Source of the DNA: an uncultured Eubacteriales bacterium
GTDB taxonomy: Bacteria; Bacillota; Clostridia; UBA1381; UBA9506
Reading direction: 5' to 3'
DNA: 13,683 bases
Assembly: GCA_902478395.1 (NCBI GenBank)
Contig: CABSKZ010000044.1
Location: 1-13,683, forward strand
How positions within the stretch are numbered: position 1 is the first letter of the stretch; each line of letters begins with the position of its first letter. The position numbers and the translations under genes are program-made. The notes below the pieces were generated by a model, which saw nothing but the letters and a program-made list of their open reading frames with translations, did no database searches and was not told the DNA's origin. Positions 1 to 4,726 of this stretch are shown one piece after another.

Positions 1-147
1 GATTCTTCGAGCAGTCCGATAAGTGCGGCGTGCAAAAACTGTCGCGATTTCAAATGGGCCGTATGAATTGACAGAGTATAATTAAAAACAAGCAATTGGA
101 AAGGAACGTATTAAGTCCTCCATTTAATAATACGACGGACCATTTTT
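1..147. other. Left-edge fragment, no assignable gene
   Basis: No complete gene is visible here. On the plus strand an open frame enters from outside the window and ends at TGA 69-71, giving a 22-residue tail ending QMGRMN. A second plus frame is open to TGA 64-66, and the minus strand is also open across 1-60. The first 60 bases are richer in GC than the A/T-rich stretch after them, so a gene end or a repeat end probably lies near base 70. Too little sequence is present to choose a frame or a product. Confidence 0.3.
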
Positions 148-176
148 TTGACTTTACAAGCAGAATATTATATGAT
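148..176 (+). promoter_or_regulatory. Sigma-A type promoter of the marR-MATE operon
   Basis: A -35 box TTGACT (148-153) and a -10 box TATGAT (171-176) are separated by exactly 17 bases. Each differs from consensus at one position. Transcription is predicted to start near 183, about 43 bases before the marR start codon. This is the clearest promoter in the window. Confidence 0.8.
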
Positions 177-180
177 AAAA

Positions 181-210
181 TAGTTAGCAAACTAATAGTA
201 AGATAGCTAA
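181..210. promoter_or_regulatory. Candidate MarR operator (inverted repeats, GTTAG motif)
   Basis: TAGTT (181-185) and AACTA (190-194) form a perfect inverted repeat around AGCA. A wider pair, TTAGC (184-188) and GCTAA (206-210), overlaps it. The sites lie directly downstream of the -10 box and cover the predicted transcription start, where a bound repressor would block the operon. MarR proteins commonly repress their own operon through such palindromes, and MepR of Staphylococcus aureus is known to recognise GTTAG-type sites. Binding by the adjacent regulator is inferred. Confidence 0.55.
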
Positions 211-225
211 TATAGAGGTGTATGT

Positions 226-681
226 ATGAAGATACCATTTTACCTGTTATTGTTCAAAACGTTTGGCGCACAAAAACGTGCGGTGCGTCCGGAAATGCAG
301 CGTCTGGGGCTGTCTCCCGGGCAGCCGAAGATTCTGGATTTTCTGGCTGGAACAGATGGCTGCATTCAGAAGGATTTGGCAAACTCCTGTGATATCGAAC
401 CCGCCACTGTTTCCAAACTGCTTGATAACATGGAGGCTTCCGGCCTTATTGTACGGAAGGAAAAAGCGGGGGACAGGCGTTCCGTGCTGATAACCCTAAC
501 AGACGCAGGCAAAGCAGCACAGCAGGCAATGGAGCGGTGTTTCGCCGGTGTCGAACGGAAGGCGTTGGAGGGATTTGATAAACACGAATCGGAGGCATTT
601 TATTCCTACCTCCGCAGGGCATATATCAATCTGTCCGGAAAAGAGCCAGACTGGAAAAGAGGCGAACACCATGCAGAATGA
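226..681 (+). CDS. MarR-family transcriptional regulator (MepR-like)
   Basis: This 151-residue protein has the usual MarR length and winged helix-turn-helix layout. Residues 1-40 form the N-terminal helical part. Residues 46-78 are the helix-turn-helix, with the recognition helix around PATVSKLLDNME. Residues 79-92 are the wing with the family's D-x-R-S motif (D83, R85, S86) followed by ITLTDAG, and the C-terminal helices would form the dimer interface. The start at 226 is supported by GAGGTG at 215-220, five bases upstream. The end overlaps the MATE gene by 11 bases, so the two are probably translationally coupled. MarR proteins usually repress neighbouring efflux genes and release DNA when a lipophilic compound binds, which fits the operator-like repeat in its own promoter. 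The inducer cannot be read from the sequence. Confidence 0.93.
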   Translation: MKIPFYLLLFKTFGAQKRAVRPEMQRLGLSPGQPKILDFLAGTDGCIQKDLANSCDIEPATVSKLLDNMEASGLIVRKEKAGDRRSVLITLTDAGKAAQQAMERCFAGVERKALEGFDKHESEAFYSYLRRAYINLSGKEPDWKRGEHHAE

Positions 682-2086
682 ATCAGCACAGCATGCGCAG
701 TTTGTAAAAATGACGACGCAGCCTGTTGCCAAACTTATCAGCAAGCTAGCGGTTCCCACAATTATCAGCATGCTGGTCACCGCCATTTATAATATGGCAG
801 ATACCTATTTTGTCAGTAAACTGGGAACGAGCGCAACCGGAGCAGTTGGTATCGTCTTTTCGCTAATGGCGGTGATTCAGGCTGTCGGATTTACGTTCGG
901 AATGGGGTCAGGCGGCGTCATTTCACGTCTGCTGGGGCAGGAGGAGCATGAAAAGGCAAACCGGGTGGCCTCCACGGCATTTTTTATGGCGATTTTTATG
1001 GGCCTGCTCATAACAGTGCTCGGTCTTTTTTGCATGGACGGGCTAATGCGCATCCTGGGCGCTACAGATACGATCCTTCCCTACGCAAGAGATTACGCGC
1101 AATATATTCTGTTCGGCGCGCCGATCATGGGTGCGTCATTCGTTATGAATAACGACCTGCGTGCGGAGGGCAAGGCCGTCCTCTCCATGGTTGGTATTAC
1201 AGCCGGGGGTGTTTTGAATATTCTCCTCGACCCGTTGTTTATCTTTGTTTTTGATATGGGAATCGCCGGCGCCGCGGTTGCGACGCTTATCAGCCAATGT
1301 GTCAGCTTTTTGATTCTGCTTTCGAATTATCTTCTGAAGCGGAGCATCATCCGTATCAGCATGCGAAAGGTATCGAGAGAATCATGGGTGTACGGGCAAA
1401 TATTAGCCACCGGCATGCCTTCCTTTTTCCGTCAGGGGCTGGCAAGTGTCGCGTCGATTTCGCTGAATGTCAATGCCAAACTATATGGGGATCCGGCGGT
1501 TGCGGCAATGTCGATTGTATCACGTGTTTTTATGCTGATTCTTTCGGCAATGCTTGGGTTTGGACAAGGCTTCCAGCCGGTTGCCGGCTATAATTTTGGC
1601 GCAAAACGTTATGACAGGCTGAAAGATGCCTTTTGGTTCTGCCTCAAGGTTGGTGTGGCGGGTTTGTTCGTTCTTTCTGCAATTGGCTTTGTTTTAGCGC
1701 CGCAAATCATGTCGATGTTTCGGCCGGACGATGCGGAGGTTATCGCAATCGGCTCGCTCGCATTCCGCCTGCAATGCCTTTCCATGCCACTCCACGCGGT
1801 GGTGGTCGTGTCCAACATGTTATTCCAGTCGATAGGAAAAGCCAAACAGGCAACGTTTGTTGCAGTTGCGAGGCAGGGACTGTTCTTTCTCCCGCTGATT
1901 GCCGTTCTGCCGCAGACAATCGGCCTGCTGGGCGTGCAGTGCAGCCAGCCTATCGCGGATGTGATTACCTTTGCCAGCTGTGTTCCCCTGTTAACAGTAT
2001 TCTTCAAAAAGCTGAATAAAATGATACCTGCCGTTCCGGAATCCGGCAACACCGGGAATGAGACAACCACGATATGGGAAGACTGA
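671..2086 (+). CDS. MATE-family multidrug efflux transporter (MepA-like)
   Basis: A 471-residue integral membrane protein with about 12 hydrophobic segments in two homologous halves, the normal MATE size. The MATE family exports cationic drugs, dyes and biocides across the cytoplasmic membrane using Na+ or H+ gradients. Family-like stretches include FGMGSGGVISRLLGQ near the end of the second helix and GFGQGFQPVAGYNFGAKRYD in the second half, most like the MepA/NorM branch. The frame is open further upstream, but the start at 671 is chosen because AGAGG lies at 658-662, eight bases before it, and because translation from there begins just before a normal first helix. The 11-base overlap with the upstream marR gene indicates one transcript and coupling. 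The C-terminal tail after about residue 448 is polar and probably cytoplasmic. The substrate is unknown. Confidence 0.93.
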   Translation: MQNESAQHAQFVKMTTQPVAKLISKLAVPTIISMLVTAIYNMADTYFVSKLGTSATGAVGIVFSLMAVIQAVGFTFGMGSGGVISRLLGQEEHEKANRVASTAFFMAIFMGLLITVLGLFCMDGLMRILGATDTILPYARDYAQYILFGAPIMGASFVMNNDLRAEGKAVLSMVGITAGGVLNILLDPLFIFVFDMGIAGAAVATLISQCVSFLILLSNYLLKRSIIRISMRKVSRESWVYGQILATGMPSFFRQGLASVASISLNVNAKLYGDPAVAAMSIVSRVFMLILSAMLGFGQGFQPVAGYNFGAKRYDRLKDAFWFCLKVGVAGLFVLSAIGFVLAPQIMSMFRPDDAEVIAIGSLAFRLQCLSMPLHAVVVVSNMLFQSIGKAKQATFVAVARQGLFFLPLIAVLPQTIGLLGVQCSQPIADVITFASCVPLLTVFFKKLNKMIPAVPESGNTGNETTTIWED

Positions 2087-2095
2087 AATAGAGTG

Positions 2096-2173
2096 ATAAC
2101 CTCGCGGCAAATCCGGTATATAATTAGATGACGAGAGGTTATAGGAGCTAAAGGACTTGTGCTATAACTTCTC
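2096..2173. repeat. Three-armed inverted repeat with two mutually exclusive hairpins
   Basis: ATAACCTC (2096-2103) is perfectly complementary to GAGGTTAT (2135-2142). The second arm can instead pair with a third one: 2133-2144 and 2162-2173 form a 12-base-pair stem with one G-U pair and a 17-base loop. The two hairpins share the middle arm and cannot coexist. A TATAAT (2119-2124) lies inside the first loop. No U-run follows the second stem, so it is not a standard terminator. It starts 10 bases after the MATE stop and lies about 170 bases before the LCP start. It could be an RNA switch, an mRNA 3'-end structure or a protein-binding operator. Confidence 0.5.
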
Positions 2174-2275
2174 CAAAGCTTTAATATATTGTAAAAGATG
2201 GACAAACATGTAAATACGGGCCGATATTTTGTCGGAATCCGTACAAATTTGTCAGGATAGCCCCTGAATTCATAG

Positions 2276-2311
2276 AATGTTAACAAAATGTTCACAATTA
2301 TACGGTATAAT
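2276..2311 (+). promoter_or_regulatory. Candidate promoter and activator repeats of the LCP operon
   Basis: A perfect TATAAT (2306-2311) sits 24 bases before the ribosome binding site of the first LCP gene. The -35 position at 17-base spacing (2283-2288) is poor. It is covered by two tandem copies of AATGTTMACAA (2276-2286 and 2287-2297), an 11-base period that places both on one DNA face. A weak -35 covered by repeats suggests an activator-dependent promoter. An alternative is TTGTCA (2249-2254) with TAGAAT (2273-2278) at 18 bases. A further direct repeat, TTTGTCGGAAT / TTTGTCAGGAT, lies at 2228-2238 and 2248-2258. Confidence 0.45.
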
Positions 2312-2344
2312 AATTTCGCTACATATACGTACGTGGAGGTTCAT

Positions 2345-3331
2345 ATGAACAAAAAGAAGTTCTTTGTCGCCCTGTTGGTGACGATTCTGGTGTTTTTTTC
2401 AGTTGCCGGCGGCGTGAGCCTGGCAAATTTTTTATATGGGAGTAATTTGTCCGGAGATGTTACCAAACTTTTGGATGTGGCTCCTACAGATAAGGTGAAC
2501 ATTTTATGTATGGGATTGGACGAAGATAAAACCCGTTCTGACACAATCATGTTGGTTTCTCTGGATCCAAAGGCAAATACAATCAAACTGCTGTCCATTC
2601 CGCGGGATACACGGGTGTTGATTCGCAATGGACATTACGACAAAATTAATAGCTGTATGGGGTATAAGAGCAGGGAAGAGCTGATTATCAATGTCATTAA
2701 AAACATAACGGGAATGCCAGTTCATTATTACTGTGAAATTGATTTCAGCGGCTTTATCGAAGTAATAGATATTTTAGGTGGGGTAGACTATAATGTTCCC
2801 TATGATATGAATTATGATGATCCGGTTCAGAATCTGCACATTCACTTTAAGGCAGGGCAGCAGCATCTGGATGGACAGGCCGCGCACGATTTTGTGCGGT
2901 TCCGGCATAATAACTCCAGTGAGCCGGTTTTTGCCCCTGGTGAATATGAGATGGGGGACGAGGGGAGAATTCAGGCACAGCAGAATTTTCTAAAGGAATT
3001 GCTGCGGCAGAAATTGAATCCGCAGTATCTGACCAAGATGCCGGAACTTATCGACCAGATGTACAAGCATGTGACAACAAACTTTACTGTAGCGGACGCA
3101 ATTAAATATTCCGGTATGCTGAAGAATTTCGGGACGGATTCCTTCCAGACCTTTACGCTTCCTGGTGAAGCAAAGTATATGAACAATTTGTGGTACTATG
3201 TATACGATCCGGAGGAGACCAAACAGTTGATTTTAACGGAGTTTGGGTATCCGGAGGAGGAAGCGGCAAAATTGCCTTCGGCGTCTCCAAAAGCATCTGC
3301 GGAGGCGACGGCAGGCGTAGGCAACCGGTAA
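2345..3331 (+). CDS. LytR-CpsA-Psr (LCP) family wall glycopolymer transferase, copy 1
   Basis: A 328-residue membrane-anchored protein with a short cytoplasmic MNKKK start, one membrane helix (about 6-29) and an extracytoplasmic LCP domain (about 45-235). LCP enzymes transfer teichoic acids or other secondary polymers from undecaprenyl-linked precursors to peptidoglycan. Family hallmarks visible are LCMGLDEDKTRSD (R64, D66), LSIPRDTRV (R87, D88, R90), DKIN, DILGGVDY and GRIQAQQ (R208), which together line the polyprenyl-phosphate site. The frame is open upstream, but the start at 2345 is set by GGAGG at 2335-2339 and by exact alignment with copy 2. Compared with copy 2 it has 11 extra residues between the RFR motif and GR. 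It also ends in a Ser/Ala/Pro-rich tail (about 309-328). It lies 12 bases upstream of copy 2, in one operon. Confidence 0.92.
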   Translation: MNKKKFFVALLVTILVFFSVAGGVSLANFLYGSNLSGDVTKLLDVAPTDKVNILCMGLDEDKTRSDTIMLVSLDPKANTIKLLSIPRDTRVLIRNGHYDKINSCMGYKSREELIINVIKNITGMPVHYYCEIDFSGFIEVIDILGGVDYNVPYDMNYDDPVQNLHIHFKAGQQHLDGQAAHDFVRFRHNNSSEPVFAPGEYEMGDEGRIQAQQNFLKELLRQKLNPQYLTKMPELIDQMYKHVTTNFTVADAIKYSGMLKNFGTDSFQTFTLPGEAKYMNNLWYYVYDPEETKQLILTEFGYPEEEAAKLPSASPKASAEATAGVGNR

Positions 3332-3343
3332 GCGGAGGAATTT

Positions 3344-4264
3344 ATGAATAAGAAAAAATTTTTTGTATCGATGTTTGTAACATTTCTTGTCGTTATTTTT
3401 GTTGCCGGGGGGCTGTTTGCAGCAAATTTTTTGTTTGGGACAAGTCTGTCCGATACCATCAACAGCATATTTGACAGGTCTAAAACAGGAAAAATAAATG
3501 TTCTGCTGTTGGGTGTAGATAAGGATAAAACCCGTTCAGACGTTATGATGGTAGTGTCGGTAGACCCGGATTTTAATACGATAAAGGTACTGTCCATCCC
3601 GCGTGATACCCGTGTAAAGGTGAACGAAACCAAGCATGATAAAATTAACCATTCCATGGGGTATAAAAATCCGGAGGAAATGGTCATCAAGATGGTGAAA
3701 CAGGTAACCGGGATGCCGATACATTACTACTGTGAAATCAGCTTTGAAGGATTTAGGAATATTATAGATATTCTTGGAGGCGTAGAGTTTGATGTACCGG
3801 TTGATATGCACTACGAGGACCCAGCGCAGGATCTATATATTCATGTGAATAAAGGAAAACAGATACTTAACGGAAAGGACGCCGAAGGCGTCGTCCGGTT
3901 CCGGAAATCATACGCGACAGGAGATTTGGGCCGGATCAACACCCAGCAAGACTTCCTCAAGGCGCTGTTCGAGCAGAAGCTCCAGCCGCAGTATATCGCG
4001 AAAGCACCGAGCATTATTAAAGAGGTATACGAGCATGTTAAAACGAATCTTTCCGTAGCAGATGCGCTGAAATATGTGAAAATGCTCAAGAAAATGGATG
4101 CGAATTCTCTAAGCGTACACATGCTTCCGGGTAATTCTAAGACCATCAGCGGTGTTTCTTATTTCATCTATGACGAGGCAAAAACCAAACAACTCGTTTT
4201 GGAGGAATTTGGTTACCCCGAAGAGGAAGCGAAGAAACTGGCCACGCCGGAAACAAAGAAGTAA
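3344..4264 (+). CDS. LytR-CpsA-Psr (LCP) family wall glycopolymer transferase, copy 2
   Basis: A 306-residue paralog of the preceding gene with the same plan: MNKKKFF start, one membrane helix (about 6-29), then the LCP domain. The key residues align position for position: R64 and D66 in KTRSD, R87, D88 and R90 in SIPRDTR, and R197 in GRINTQQ. Both proteins carry TGMPxHYYCEI and end with the shared EFGYPEEEA motif, so they arose by tandem duplication. GGAGG at 3334-3338 supports the start at 3344, and only 12 bases separate the two genes. A strong terminator follows 38 bases after the stop, closing the operon. The polymer each copy handles cannot be read from the sequence. Two copies may have different acceptors or partly overlapping roles, as LCP paralogs do in other Firmicutes. 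Confidence 0.92.
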   Translation: MNKKKFFVSMFVTFLVVIFVAGGLFAANFLFGTSLSDTINSIFDRSKTGKINVLLLGVDKDKTRSDVMMVVSVDPDFNTIKVLSIPRDTRVKVNETKHDKINHSMGYKNPEEMVIKMVKQVTGMPIHYYCEISFEGFRNIIDILGGVEFDVPVDMHYEDPAQDLYIHVNKGKQILNGKDAEGVVRFRKSYATGDLGRINTQQDFLKALFEQKLQPQYIAKAPSIIKEVYEHVKTNLSVADALKYVKMLKKMDANSLSVHMLPGNSKTISGVSYFIYDEAKTKQLVLEEFGYPEEEAKKLATPETKK

Positions 4265-4302
4265 TATTCTGAAATAGACATATTGCAAAAAGCAGAAAAT
4301 AT

Positions 4303-4347
4303 AAAAAACCTCCTGCTGTAGCCTTCGCTACAGCAGGAGGTTTTTTT
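4303..4347. terminator. Strong bidirectional intrinsic terminator after the LCP operon
   Basis: CCTCCTGCTGTAGC (4309-4322) pairs perfectly with GCTACAGCAGGAGG (4327-4340), leaving a four-base loop. It is flanked by an A-run (4303-4308) and a T-run (4341-4347), so it can terminate transcription from either strand. The stem is unusually long and mismatch-free. Confidence 0.92.
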
Positions 4348-4552
4348 GTCCCTTTCCAAATACCTTGACGCTGCCATACATGGGGCTTTTTATCCTGCTC
4401 CAGCGGGGGCATTATCATGAATTATAACACTGCCCTCAAATGTGGTGAATCGGGCAATCTGAGTTGGTTTGAAAACGAATTCATGTCCCGATGGGCTTTT
4501 CATGATAGACAATATTTCTTTCAAATAAGCAGAATTAGAATCGGATAGTCCA
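4348..4552. other. Intergenic stretch before the lyase promoter
   Basis: No supported gene is seen between the LCP terminator and the lyase promoter. A minus-strand open frame covers the terminator and part of copy 2 of LCP (4164-4418). It has no convincing ribosome binding site and reads through the hairpin, so it is treated as non-coding. TTCATG at 4482-4487 and TCATGA at 4499-4504 bracket a G/C-rich stretch that may be a regulator site, but the evidence is weak. Confidence 0.4.
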
Positions 4553-4581
4553 TTGGCATTTACTTGATGATACGGTATAAT
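4553..4581 (+). promoter_or_regulatory. Promoter of the lyase-SLH operon
   Basis: TTGGCA (4553-4558) and a perfect TATAAT (4576-4581) are spaced by 17 bases, close to the sigma-A consensus. The predicted start near 4588 gives a leader of about 140 bases before the lyase start codon. The segment ATACGGTATAAT (4570-4581) is identical to 2300-2311 at the LCP promoter, suggesting shared control. Confidence 0.65.
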
Positions 4582-4590
4582 TTTATTAAC

Positions 4591-4598
4591 AGGAGGTG
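4591..4598 (+). promoter_or_regulatory. Orphan Shine-Dalgarno sequence in the leader
   Basis: AGGAGGTG is an almost perfect anti-16S match, stronger than the one used by the lyase, but no ATG, GTG or TTG lies at a usable distance. It would sit at the extreme 5' end of the transcript from the promoter above. The nearest ATG (4624) would encode only 12 codons (stop 4660-4662) and is 25 bases away. A rare ATT or ATA start would give peptides of about 10-20 residues. It may be a ribosome standby or leader-peptide site, or may be unused. Confidence 0.4.
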
Positions 4599-4726
4599 TA
4601 TTTATAATATTATTTCAAACTATATGGAGAAATTAATGCTCATTGTTGACAGAATTTTATAAAGGCACTGACCGGAATCTACAATCTGGTTGAATGCAAC
4701 CATACTTTAAGAGGAAAGGAATGGTA

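Noticed and set aside
3..71. 22-residue C-terminal tail at the left edge
   Set aside because: Other frames are open on both strands over the same bases and no family motif is visible, so no gene is claimed.
1609..2295. 228-codon minus-strand frame antisense to the MATE gene
   Set aside because: It lies mostly opposite a well-supported transporter gene and shows no domain; it is a codon-bias shadow.
4164..4418. Minus-strand frame of 84 codons over the LCP terminator
   Set aside because: It reads through a perfect terminator hairpin and into the opposite strand of a clear LCP gene, with no ribosome binding site.
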